A stretch of DNA of 45,548 nucleotides, from positions 1 through 45,548 of IMG/VR virus record IMGVR_UViG_3300028027_000090. One strand, 5' to 3'. Made by a program: the position numbers and the translations under genes. The stretch comes from a virus. Shown one piece after another: positions 1 through 6,429 of this stretch. The notes below the pieces were generated by a model. It searched no databases, was not told the DNA's origin, and saw only the letters and a list, made by a program, of their open reading frames with translations. Position 1 is the first letter of the stretch. Each line of letters starts with the position of its first letter.

Positions 1-1322
1 CTTCCAATACGCTTACAATAAATGAAAGAAGGCAAATAGATTACTATCTATATCTAACTAATCAAAAATTTGAAGACGTTTTCAATGACTATTATAACAA
101 TGGTGGTATGATACAAGAAGAATACTTTGGAAGTGGTTTAGTAAGTGGTGTTACAAACTTATTTTCAAAAGGTGTGGATTGGATAGAAAAGGGTGCACTG
201 AAAAGTGCTAAGTCAATAAGTGATGCGGCAAAAAAAGGATTTGAAAAATTATTAAAAGGTGTCGAAACGGTATTGCAGTTTGGTGAAAAAATATACAATC
301 AATTTTTAGAAGGATTTACTAAAGTGATAAGTAAATTAGAAGAATATTCTAGTAACGCATTTGCTAGTATTACACCAAATGATAGTAAAATGACTCAATT
401 TAATGATGCTATGATAGAGTATATTGCAGAAGAATCTGATAAATTACCGGATTATTTTGAACGTTTAATAAACGGTGGGAAATCACTAGCTATACTTTTC
501 ACAAACCTATCTAAAAAGATAGCTTTAAAGCTAAAAGAATTCTTCACCAATCTATTTTCAAAAGAAAAGATAACTGACTCATACTCGTATGAATCTTTTA
601 TCAGTTATCAAATGAATGAAGAGATAAAGCTAACAGGAAATTTCTTCGACAACATAACTGAATTTATTAAAACTACAAGACCATTTAGTTGGCTGATAGA
701 GCTTGCACAATATTTAGAAAATCTAACTGGTAAAATAATGTTAAAGATAAAGGGTAAAATTGTTGATTTCATTAAAGATATTAGTGATGCAGATATGGCG
801 AAAGGTGCAGGATTTGTTAAGAAGACGAATGAAAGTTCATATGATGGTGATTTTTTGTTTGAGGGATTTTCTTCATCATTTGCAGTATCTGCCTCGCGAC
901 CGCTTTCATTGGCAATAGACATGATGCAAATCTATTCAATGATATACATTAAAGGCATCAATAACGATACAGAAAAATGGGCAGATTTAGCCAAGAACAT
1001 TCTTACTGGTGATTTGTTAGGAACAGCAGAAGAAGGATTTAAAATGCTAACAAAAGGTGCTCTAGTGGCTGGCAAGGAGGCATTCACTGCGGCCTCGGCT
1101 GCCTTTCCATGGGTAATGCCTGTGATAAAAGGAATATCTTTGTTTTTTACCTTATATGGACTTTGGAAGAAAATAAAGCCAATGATAATAGCAGCAAAAG
1201 AAAAAATAAAGGCAAAGCTATCAAAGACTGGAACGACGGTACCTTCATCGGGTGCGACCGCATCTACACCGGGAGCAACAGCATCTACACCGGGAGCAAC
1301 CGCATCCGCAGCGAGTCAATAG
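1..1322 (+). CDS. Partial amphipathic, possibly membrane-active protein (5' end outside window)
   Basis: The reading frame is open from the first full codon at base 3, so the gene starts before the window and the ATG at 108 is only an internal methionine. The visible protein is rich in amphipathic helices (Lys/Phe/Leu), with hydrophobic stretches in its last third (around the residues encoded at 1060-1180) followed by a Lys-rich segment and a low-complexity tail of three GATAS(TP)-type repeats. No family is recognised. The helices and hydrophobic C-terminal third would fit a virion protein that meets a membrane, such as a pilot or internal protein, but this is inference. It stops 14 bases before the tagged ADP-ribosyltransferase-like gene, so the two are probably co-transcribed. 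Confidence 0.7.
   Translation, partial: SNTLTINERRQIDYYLYLTNQKFEDVFNDYYNNGGMIQEEYFGSGLVSGVTNLFSKGVDWIEKGALKSAKSISDAAKKGFEKLLKGVETVLQFGEKIYNQFLEGFTKVISKLEEYSSNAFASITPNDSKMTQFNDAMIEYIAEESDKLPDYFERLINGGKSLAILFTNLSKKIALKLKEFFTNLFSKEKITDSYSYESFISYQMNEEIKLTGNFFDNITEFIKTTRPFSWLIELAQYLENLTGKIMLKIKGKIVDFIKDISDADMAKGAGFVKKTNESSYDGDFLFEGFSSSFAVSASRPLSLAIDMMQIYSMIYIKGINNDTEKWADLAKNILTGDLLGTAEEGFKMLTKGALVAGKEAFTAASAAFPWVMPVIKGISLFFTLYGLWKKIKPMIIAAKEKIKAKLSKTGTTVPSSGATASTPGATASTPGATASAASQ
1250..1312 (+). repeat. Three 21-base tandem repeats in the 3' end of the first gene
   Basis: Units start at 1250, 1271 and 1292 and encode GATASTP-like heptads. The first two differ at a few bases and the third is degenerate at its end. 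They form the disordered C-terminal tail of the protein and could vary in copy number. Confidence 0.75.
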
Positions 1323-1336
1323 AAAATATAAATATT

Positions 1337-1930
1337 ATGAAACACTTAAAAACATTTAAAATATTTGAGTCTTCTATAGTTGAAGTTCTATATCATGGAA
1401 ATAGAAAAGGTAATTTTCCTCCTAAGAGGAAGAGATTTGCCGGTTCTATATTTTTGACAAATAACTTAGAATTCGCAAAAAACTTTGCAGGGTTTGATGA
1501 GAGAGAGAATTTTCCAGAAGGGGCTGTTTGGAAAATAAAATTAAAACCAGGTTTAAAGATTTGTGATCCTACGCAGGAAAAAACGATGAAAGAGATTGAT
1601 TTGAAATCTATATTACAGAAAATGATAGATTCTGAATACGAAGATGCTACAAATGGTAAGAAATTCAGATCAAATAGAGGTAAAGGTTTTAAAGGATTTG
1701 ATTATGATACCGGAAAAGAGTTTGATTTGGAAGATACCTCACAGAGTGTCTACAACTATCTTTGGTTAGTAAAGAATGGTTCTTGGCAGATAATTGAATG
1801 TGAACCAATCATCAAAGAAATCAGAGATAGGAAATACGATGGTTTCGAAGTTACGGAGCTAGGTATAAAAAATGTGGCAATATTTGATGAATCATCAATC
1901 GAAAAATTCGAAAAAATAACTGACTTATGA
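1337..1930 (+). CDS. Tagged ADP-ribosyltransferase-like protein
   Basis: A 197-residue protein beginning MKHLKTFKIFE, one of the recurrent tags of this window. After the tag, a YHG motif (residues 19-21), a SIFLTNNLEFAKNFA segment (37-51) and a C-terminal YDG (167-169) followed by VAIFDESSIEKF match the usual layout of phage and polyvalent-protein ADP-ribosyltransferase folds: an NAD-binding [YF]HG strand, then a [FI]xT-N-x-x-x-A-x-x-[FY] helix, then YDG...hhhFD...I. The frame is open upstream to 1109, but that extension reads out of frame through the preceding gene, so the tagged ATG at 1337 was chosen. By analogy with T4 Alt (a head-packaged, injected ART with a cleavable N-terminal tag) it may modify host proteins at infection. 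The fold is inferred from motifs only and the catalytic Glu was not assigned. Confidence 0.6.
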   Translation: MKHLKTFKIFESSIVEVLYHGNRKGNFPPKRKRFAGSIFLTNNLEFAKNFAGFDERENFPEGAVWKIKLKPGLKICDPTQEKTMKEIDLKSILQKMIDSEYEDATNGKKFRSNRGKGFKGFDYDTGKEFDLEDTSQSVYNYLWLVKNGSWQIIECEPIIKEIRDRKYDGFEVTELGIKNVAIFDESSIEKFEKITDL

Positions 1931-2190
1931 CACTCCCATTTCAGGAAACTAAAATAAGCGATAGCACATTTATCAGAGAGTTTAGTCAAGACACAGATTC
2001 TGGTGAAATGTGCTGGCATCGCGACAGAGAAGATCGAATAGTCGAATCTATAGGCGAAACCGATTGGATGGTCCAGCTAGACAACGAGCTACCAAAGAAG
2101 ATAGAAGGCGAAGTTTTTATACCGATAGGCGTCTATCATCGCTTGATAAAAGGAACAGGAGACTTGAAAATAAAACTAAAAAAGCTATGA
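1927..2190 (+). CDS. Small cupin-like protein
   Basis: An 87-residue protein. Its ATG overlaps the TGA of the tagged ART-like gene (ATGA), so the two are translationally coupled. The sequence WHRDREDR, then GETDW, QLDNELP, FIPIGVYHRLIKGTGDL has the spacing of a small one-barrel cupin-like fold common in phage genomes, with His residues in both halves that could bind a metal. No reaction can be assigned. Its own TGA overlaps another ATG (2187) that begins an orphan tag, so it was once followed by a further coupled gene. Confidence 0.5.
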   Translation: MTLPFQETKISDSTFIREFSQDTDSGEMCWHRDREDRIVESIGETDWMVQLDNELPKKIEGEVFIPIGVYHRLIKGTGDLKIKLKKL

Positions 2191-2520
2191 AATACCTAAA
2201 GCTATACGAAATTTCTCCTCGATCGTTCTCCAGCTTGCCCAGCAGGTGTTGAAGTCGTCTGATTCATATAAATCTCCTTGCCATTCGGTATAGCGATCCA
2301 AGTCTTTGGCATCCGTCTCATTGCTTTCCATGATGGCTCTAAACTGCTCTTCTGTGCACCAGTCAAAAGGAAAAGACAAATCTCTATTGTGATAAGCAAT
2401 GATTTCGTCACTTATCTTCTCTGCGGCCTCTAGCGTGGCATAAACAACCTTTTCGTTGAAGACGTTATAGTCTTCGTATGATCCTGAGCTTGACTTTACC
2501 AGATACAGTTCTATATTCAT
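2185..2520 (-). CDS. Hypothetical acidic protein (111 aa)
   Basis: Not recognised. It is soluble, acidic and rich in aromatic residues (CTEEQFRAIM, YTEWQGDLYE, CWASWRTIEEKF), resembling small phage early proteins. Its last eight or so codons are the antisense of a tag-encoding sequence, so its present stop codon lies inside an older plus-strand start. A Bacteroidota-type promoter lies directly upstream (2536-2568), suggesting early expression by host RNA polymerase. Confidence 0.6.
   Translation of the reverse strand: MNIELYLVKSSSGSYEDYNVFNEKVVYATLEAAEKISDEIIAYHNRDLSFPFDWCTEEQFRAIMESNETDAKDLDRYTEWQGDLYESDDFNTCWASWRTIEEKFRIALGIS
2187..2252 (+). pseudogene. Orphan N-terminal tag: remnant of a lost tagged gene
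   Basis: ATG overlaps the stop of the cupin-like gene (ATGA). The ORF starts MKYLKLYE, a close match to the other tags, but after about eight codons it runs antisense through the 3' end of the minus-strand gene 2185-2520 and stops at 2252 (21 residues). The body of a tagged gene appears to have been replaced by the minus-strand gene, leaving only start and tag. It is unlikely to be functional, though it could still be translated. Confidence 0.5.
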
Positions 2521-2535
2521 TTTTATAAATTTTTA

Positions 2536-2568
2536 CAAAGATATGAAAAGAATCGATAAAAAAAACAA
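2536..2568 (-). promoter_or_regulatory. Bacteroidota-type promoter for the 2185-2520 gene
   Basis: On the minus strand TATCTTTG (2536-2543, -7 element) is preceded after 22 bases by TTG (2566-2568). It matches TTG-N19-22-TAnnTTTG and lies 15 bases before the start codon. It is back to back with the plus-strand promoter at 2578. Confidence 0.55.
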
Positions 2569-2577
2569 TAAACGCGC

Positions 2578-2607
2578 TTGTCTATTTATTTTTTATCTGT
2601 ATATTTG
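2578..2607 (+). promoter_or_regulatory. Bacteroidota-type promoter for the 2644 gene
   Basis: TTG at 2578-2580, 19 bases, then TATATTTG at 2600-2607: a full match to the Bacteroidota vegetative promoter. It lies 36 bases before the ATG at 2644, which decides that start over the upstream in-frame ATG at 2578 that would place the promoter inside the coding region. Confidence 0.65.
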
Positions 2608-2643
2608 CTCTATGAGATTAGAGAAAAATTAAAAAAAAATAAA

Positions 2644-3264
2644 ATGACGCTAAAGCACTTTATCAGACAATTCGACTTTCTAAGAACATACCGCTCTCCA
2701 TTCAAGCCATTAAAGCTGAGATGGTATTTTGGAAAGACCGCCATTGGCCTTCCATACTTCTTGCCTAGAACCTGGGTCAAGTATACAAGGCAAGAAGCCA
2801 TAGTAGCAGCCACAAAAAAGCTAAACAAGCTAAACGAAAACGAGCATACAAAAAAGATAGGCTTTGAAAAGCTATACGCAGACTATTGCAACACAATGAA
2901 GCCTGTGCCTAAAAAGATAGGATTCGACTTTGTGCCATTAGGGTGGAAAACAAAATGGACCGACACAGACTATAGGTTCGAGTGGAGCCCGGTTTGGTCT
3001 TTTGTTTTCTTTGGATACCAAATCGCCGTTACCTTTGAAGCGCCTGAAATGGACCACTATTGGGAATGCTGGCTATTCTATACGAGATGCACCGACAAAA
3101 CAAAGAGCGCGGAAGAGCGCTTGGCGCAAGCAAGAAAAGAATTTCCTTGCGTGTGGACTACAAACAGATATGGCGTCGGCGAAGAAGTCTGCTATTGGGA
3201 CCTAATACTAAAAGACACCAAGTCAGACCAAAGAAACAAAAAGCTAAAAAAATTAGGAATATGA
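2644..3264 (+). CDS. Hypothetical Trp-rich protein (206 aa)
   Basis: Start chosen after the host-type promoter at 2578-2607. It is a basic, Trp/Tyr-rich soluble protein (WYFGKTAIGLPYFLPRTWVKY near the N-terminus, then WKTKWTDTDYRFEWSP). It resembles small Bacteroidota-phage proteins of unknown function, and no catalytic motif is visible. It ends in an ATGA overlap with the next gene and was probably transcribed early from the host-type promoter. Confidence 0.6.
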   Translation: MTLKHFIRQFDFLRTYRSPFKPLKLRWYFGKTAIGLPYFLPRTWVKYTRQEAIVAATKKLNKLNENEHTKKIGFEKLYADYCNTMKPVPKKIGFDFVPLGWKTKWTDTDYRFEWSPVWSFVFFGYQIAVTFEAPEMDHYWECWLFYTRCTDKTKSAEERLAQARKEFPCVWTTNRYGVGEEVCYWDLILKDTKSDQRNKKLKKLGI

Positions 3265-3518
3265 AAAAAACTTTGTTGCTTATTTCCGTTGGCATTCTTA
3301 ACACCATTCATGGTGTCTTCCATATCATTCAGTTCATTCAATCAATGTTTTTTGTTGCTTATGCAACAGAGCAACATGAACATCATGAACATCATACTGG
3401 ATTAGATCAAGTAATGCATCATCCAATATTCGCGCTGGCTATGGGACTTGTTGGCTTGCTTACGCTTTTTATTGGCATAAAAGATTACATACACCACAAA
3501 AAATGCCATAAACACTAA
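3261..3518 (+). CDS. Small membrane protein with His-rich loop
   Basis: An 85-residue protein beginning MKKTLLLISVGI in an ATGA overlap with the upstream gene. It has a hydrophobic N-terminal segment (about residues 4-35), a central loop with clustered histidines (EQHEHHEHH, residues about 40-48, then MHHP), a second membrane segment (FALAMGLVGLLTLFIGI) and a HHKKCHKH tail. Two-helix topology and His clusters suggest an inner-membrane protein that binds a metal. It resembles small host Bacteroidota membrane proteins, so it may have been acquired from a host. The upstream frame is open to 3060 but is a shadow of the preceding gene. Confidence 0.6.
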   Translation: MKKTLLLISVGILNTIHGVFHIIQFIQSMFFVAYATEQHEHHEHHTGLDQVMHHPIFALAMGLVGLLTLFIGIKDYIHHKKCHKH

Positions 3519-3543
3519 AAACAAAGAAAAAATGGTAAGATAA

Positions 3544-3629
3544 AAAAGCCACTCTGATGAGTGGCTTTCTTTTTTAGTCTACTTTCGACTTGTAGTTTTC
3601 GTTGTAGATCCTTATTACTTCGTCATACT
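3544..3629. repeat. Direct repeat, left copy (terminator plus gp47 tail)
   Basis: The terminator hairpin and the gp47 3' end are repeated in the same order and orientation at 4172-4256. The two copies bracket the tagged gene 3750-4157 and its promoter, as expected if that gene came in by homologous exchange. Confidence 0.7.
3545..3575. terminator. Terminator after the 2644-3518 operon
   Basis: A 10-base stem (AAAGCCACTC / GAGTGGCTTT) with loop TGAT, then a T-run. The GCCACTC/GAGTGGC core recurs at 39575, and the terminator at 4172 is a near copy. Confidence 0.85.
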
Positions 3630-3632
3630 GGA
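3574..3632 (-). pseudogene. Relic of the 3' end of a gp47-like gene
   Basis: The minus strand encodes YDEVIRIYNENYKSKVD and a stop, almost identical to the C-terminus of the intact gp47-like protein (4201). 31 bases (3599-3629 and 4226-4256) are identical and the rest differ largely at synonymous sites. Homology stops just upstream of YDEV. This is a truncated second copy from a diverged relative, left by recombination next to a shared terminator. Confidence 0.75.
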
Positions 3633-3716
3633 CTTGAATTCCGCTACAGAAGAATATAGAAAGATGTTTATACGATAAAAATTATTAGCAAAATCGTTTT
3701 TTTGGCTTTTTAAATA

Positions 3717-3732
3717 TAATATATACATTATA
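3717..3732 (+). promoter_or_regulatory. Late-type promoter motif before 3750
   Basis: TAATATATACATTATA, ending 17 bases before the ATG. The same 16 bases occur twice before the tail tube gene (5480, 5531). Confidence 0.6.
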
Positions 3733-3749
3733 AAAAAAAATAAAATATT

Positions 3750-4157
3750 ATGAAATACATTAAAACTTTTGAAGATTCTCAATGGGAGAACGAAGGAAGC
3801 TCTGATTTCGAGAGAGTAGTTCCTAAAAGAAAAATCGATGAAGATTTTGAAATAAAAGCAGAATCTATTGCAAATCTAATTTTAAATTGTCCTGAATATT
3901 CAAGATTGAAAGAGTTGGCATTGCGTGTTGAGATGAATGTAGAATTTGGACCTGGAGAGGAACCATCTTTTTTTCATGAATTAGAAAAATGCTTTCCAGG
4001 TTTAAACTTAAACCAAAGACAGTTAGTAAACACAGGAGCAAAAGTTCCTTTTTACGGTAGAATGAAAAAAATTGGAGTCAATTCAGATGACACGGCGGAT
4101 TTTTATCTTCCAATGTATATAGCTCAAAAAGTTCAAGAACCGGGATATAAATACTAA
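3750..4157 (+). CDS. Tagged protein of unknown function (135 aa)
   Basis: Begins MKYIKTFEDS, a strong example of the recurrent tag with Glu at position 8. The rest is not recognised: an acidic linker, a helical part (NLILNCPEYSRLKELALRVEMNVEFGP) and a C-terminal part ending DFYLPMYIAQKVQEPGYKY. It has its own late-type promoter and terminator and sits between the direct repeats at 3544 and 4172. By context it is probably an internal head protein. Function after delivery is unknown. Confidence 0.65.
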   Translation: MKYIKTFEDSQWENEGSSDFERVVPKRKIDEDFEIKAESIANLILNCPEYSRLKELALRVEMNVEFGPGEEPSFFHELEKCFPGLNLNQRQLVNTGAKVPFYGRMKKIGVNSDDTADFYLPMYIAQKVQEPGYKY

Positions 4158-4171
4158 GAAATAATAGAAAT

Positions 4172-4200
4172 AAAAAACCACTCTAATGAGTGGTTTTCTT
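4172..4200. terminator. Bidirectional terminator between 3750 gene and gp47
   Basis: Stem AACCACTC/GAGTGGTT (4176-4183, 4188-4195) with A-run before and T-run after, so it can end the tagged gene (plus) and gp47 (minus). Confidence 0.8.
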
Positions 4201-4256
4201 TTAGTCAATCTTTGACTTATAGTTCTCGTTGTAGATCCTTATTACTTCGTCATACT
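4172..4256. repeat. Direct repeat, right copy (terminator plus gp47 tail)
   Basis: Right-hand partner of 3544-3629. Here the gp47 coding sequence continues intact. Confidence 0.7.
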
Positions 4257-5334
4257 CACCTAGCATTCCGTCTTTGAAGTCTGAGTTTTCGTATTTCTGC
4301 CTTTCGATATACTCTCTGATGTAGGTTTCGTATTCAAGCTTTATTGAGATGTCCATAGATTCCTCGTCTATTTCGACTGCCTCTGAGACAACATCTTCTC
4401 CGTCTTCGTTCTTCTGAACTATGTCGTCTATATACTCAACAGAAGCAAAATTACCTTTCTCCAGCATCATTTCTAGCTTCCTGCGAAGCTTTCTGTTGTT
4501 GATGAGCAGATTGTTCGATATGGCTAAATCTATGTAGTCCTTAGTGTCTTTAATCTCGTCTAGCTTGTCTATGTCTTCTTCTGTAATGACTCTGAACTTT
4601 CTGAATACAGGTGATACCTTGTTAGGAAAGAACTCTTCACTATCGTCTTCTGTGTCTATTACGAATATTCCTTTTTGGTCGCCTGTGTCGTTTCTGTCCA
4701 TTTGGAAAATCGATCCAACGAAAGTAAACGCGTTATTGGATTGCACTAAGTGAATATGTCCAGACCTAACCTTTTTGAAAGATTTGAAATTTTCAATGTC
4801 TATCTTGTCGTTGTTTCTGTGACCTGCAGAGCTTAAGTGCATTTTGCATCCATTTAGGTCAGAGTGGCAAAACAGATAGTCGCAATTTTTGTTTTCTTCT
4901 ATTACTTTTATCTGGTCTAGCCTTTTTTCTATATATGGCATCATCAAAATATCCAAATTGTTGAATTTTAATACTTTTGGAGAATCGTATATTTTGACGT
5001 TTGGTATGTATTTGAACGGCCTTATAGAATTTATTTCAGACGCACTTTTTGAGTATAAATCATGATTTCCTATTATTATATGCAGGGGTGCGATTTTCGA
5101 TATTTCCTCGACAATGTCCATTCCATAATTCAATAGATTGATTGGTATTATGTTTCTGTTGTCAAAAAGATCACCTAAGTGAACGACTATGTCACCTTCT
5201 CTTACTTCTCGTCTTAAAAGAGGTATTAGGAAGTCTCTAAAGTATTCTATGTGTATCTTGTGCCATTTATCGGTTGTGTTTGGATAACCTAAACCAATGT
5301 GGGTGTCACCAATTAAAAATATTTTTTTACTCAT
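4201..5334 (-). CDS. 47: Recombination endonuclease, Mre11/SbcD family (T4 gp47-like)
   Basis: 377 residues (T4 gp47: 339). Metallophosphoesterase motifs in order: GDTHIG (residues 9-14), GDLFDNR (about 55), GNHD (about 91), then a CHSD and SGHIH His motif. These ligate the two metals of the Mre11 nuclease. With a gp46-like Rad50 ATPase (not in this window) it would resect DNA ends for recombination-dependent replication. The start at 5334 (MSKKIFLIGD) was chosen because the frame upstream to 5436 encodes a hydrophobic stretch that the family lacks. The C-terminus is duplicated as a relic at 3574. Confidence 0.9.
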   Translation of the reverse strand: MSKKIFLIGDTHIGLGYPNTTDKWHKIHIEYFRDFLIPLLRREVREGDIVVHLGDLFDNRNIIPINLLNYGMDIVEEISKIAPLHIIIGNHDLYSKSASEINSIRPFKYIPNVKIYDSPKVLKFNNLDILMMPYIEKRLDQIKVIEENKNCDYLFCHSDLNGCKMHLSSAGHRNNDKIDIENFKSFKKVRSGHIHLVQSNNAFTFVGSIFQMDRNDTGDQKGIFVIDTEDDSEEFFPNKVSPVFRKFRVITEEDIDKLDEIKDTKDYIDLAISNNLLINNRKLRRKLEMMLEKGNFASVEYIDDIVQKNEDGEDVVSEAVEIDEESMDISIKLEYETYIREYIERQKYENSDFKDGMLGEYDEVIRIYNENYKSKID

Positions 5335-5479
5335 GTGCAAGCTTATTTTTTGATATAGTATTATATAAAAAAACAACGGCATAGTTATGAATATCCGCAA
5401 AAAATAAGCAAATATCGAGGTGGTGTCTTTTGTCAATACTCTGCGTTTTGGAAAAAGGAAAAAATTCGCTTTTTTATTA

Positions 5480-5495
5480 TAATATATACATTATA
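5480..5495 (+). promoter_or_regulatory. Distal late-type promoter motif of tail tube gene
   Basis: TAATATATACATTATA, 88 bases before the ATG at 5584. First of two identical copies. Confidence 0.6.
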
Positions 5496-5530
5496 GTTAG
5501 GTCCTTAAAAAACAGAAGGCAAAAAAATAT

Positions 5531-5546
5531 TAATATATACATTATA
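5531..5546 (+). promoter_or_regulatory. Proximal late-type promoter motif of tail tube gene
   Basis: A second identical 16-base copy, ending 37 bases before the ATG. Tandem copies fit a very highly expressed gene. Confidence 0.65.
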
Positions 5547-5583
5547 ATTGCTCAGCGATTACACAAAAAATAAATAAAAAAAT

Positions 5584-6207
5584 ATGCCATTACCACATTA
5601 TACGCAGATTTCCAATGTTGGATCGCCAGGTGGACCTGGAACGCTTCCAGACGAAGTAGTATACACTAACCTCTTCGAGGTGACTTTCGTGTTGCCTGTA
5701 ATCTTGCAGGCTCAAAAAAGAGATGCTCTTTTATTGTTAGAAAACGCTACTAAAATAAGTTTACAACAATTAACAGAGTTTGATACTACTGCCAAAGAGC
5801 AAAGATTCAAATATTCTACAAGAGTTTTTCAAACAACTCCTAATAAGACTAGCGGTACTTTGCAGATACCTTTCCAGGTAAATGTTAATAACAATGGTTC
5901 TATGGAAGTTTGGAATACTTTGAAAGCTTGGTATGACTTGCTTTACAACTCTCAAAACGGATCGCTTCACTATAAAAGTGACATGATTGGTACTATTATC
6001 GTAAATCAACACGATAAAAAGGGTGTTGTATTGAGAAGGGTAACCTTCCAAAACTGCCAAATGTCGAAGCTTGCTGGTTACGAACTTGACTGGGCTCAAA
6101 ACAACATCATCGATAGCGTCATTGCAGATTTCGTATACGACTACTTCATCGACGAGTATATCGATTCTGGATTCTCTATCAATCCGCCGCTTATCTCAGG
6201 ATACTAA
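5584..6207 (+). CDS. 19: Tail tube protein (T4 gp19-like)
   Basis: 207 residues (T4 gp19: 163). A typical tube protein layout: an N-terminal loop, a NLFEVTFVLP strand (about 29-38), a central beta region with VWNTLKAWYDLLYN helix (about 110-123), then GVVLRRVTFQNCQMSKLAGYEL, as in gp19 and related T6SS Hcp-like tubes. It forms hexamer rings inside the sheath. It is preceded by two late-type promoters and followed by a strong terminator, so it is expressed as a single abundant transcript. Unlike T4, the sheath gene is about 5 kb away on the other strand. Confidence 0.85.
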   Translation: MPLPHYTQISNVGSPGGPGTLPDEVVYTNLFEVTFVLPVILQAQKRDALLLLENATKISLQQLTEFDTTAKEQRFKYSTRVFQTTPNKTSGTLQIPFQVNVNNNGSMEVWNTLKAWYDLLYNSQNGSLHYKSDMIGTIIVNQHDKKGVVLRRVTFQNCQMSKLAGYELDWAQNNIIDSVIADFVYDYFIDEYIDSGFSINPPLISGY

Positions 6208-6213
6208 TATATC

Positions 6214-6245
6214 AAAAAAAATCTACAACTTTGTAGATTTTTTTG
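6214..6245 (+). terminator. Terminator of tail tube gene
   Basis: Stem AAATCTACAA/TTGTAGATTT flanked by A- and T-runs, loop CT, starting 7 bases after the stop. Confidence 0.85.
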
Positions 6246-6282
6246 TCTAAAGAAAGTAGAAAAAAGTAGAAAAAAGTATAAA

Positions 6283-6429
6283 ATGAAGACACTAAAAATA
6301 AGCAAAGAATTACATTCGGATATAAAAAAATATTGCAGTGAAAATGGAATTAAATTAAGCCATTGGGTCGAGAAACAGCTAAGTGCCAAAATAAAGGAAT
6401 TTATAAATGAGTGTGGAAAAAAGAGCTAA
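6283..6429 (+). CDS. Small RHH-like or helical protein (48 aa)
   Basis: ATG at 6283, stop at 6427-6429. The protein MKTLKISKELHSDIKKYCSE... followed by NGIKLSHWVEKQL has the pattern of a short beta strand and two helices seen in ribbon-helix-helix DNA-binding proteins (the h-x-h-S/x-x-hhxxhKxxhxxxgxxhsxWhxxxL pattern). It overlaps the start of the homing endonuclease gene at 6407 by 23 bases, which suggests translational coupling. It may regulate or accompany that gene. It lies just after the tail tube terminator. Confidence 0.5.
   Translation: MKTLKISKELHSDIKKYCSENGIKLSHWVEKQLSAKIKEFINECGKKS

Noticed and set aside
5335-5436. Hydrophobic N-terminal extension of gp47 from the ATG at 5436
   Set aside because: Mre11/SbcD proteins begin right at the first metal motif, and the extension is AT-rich intergenic DNA.
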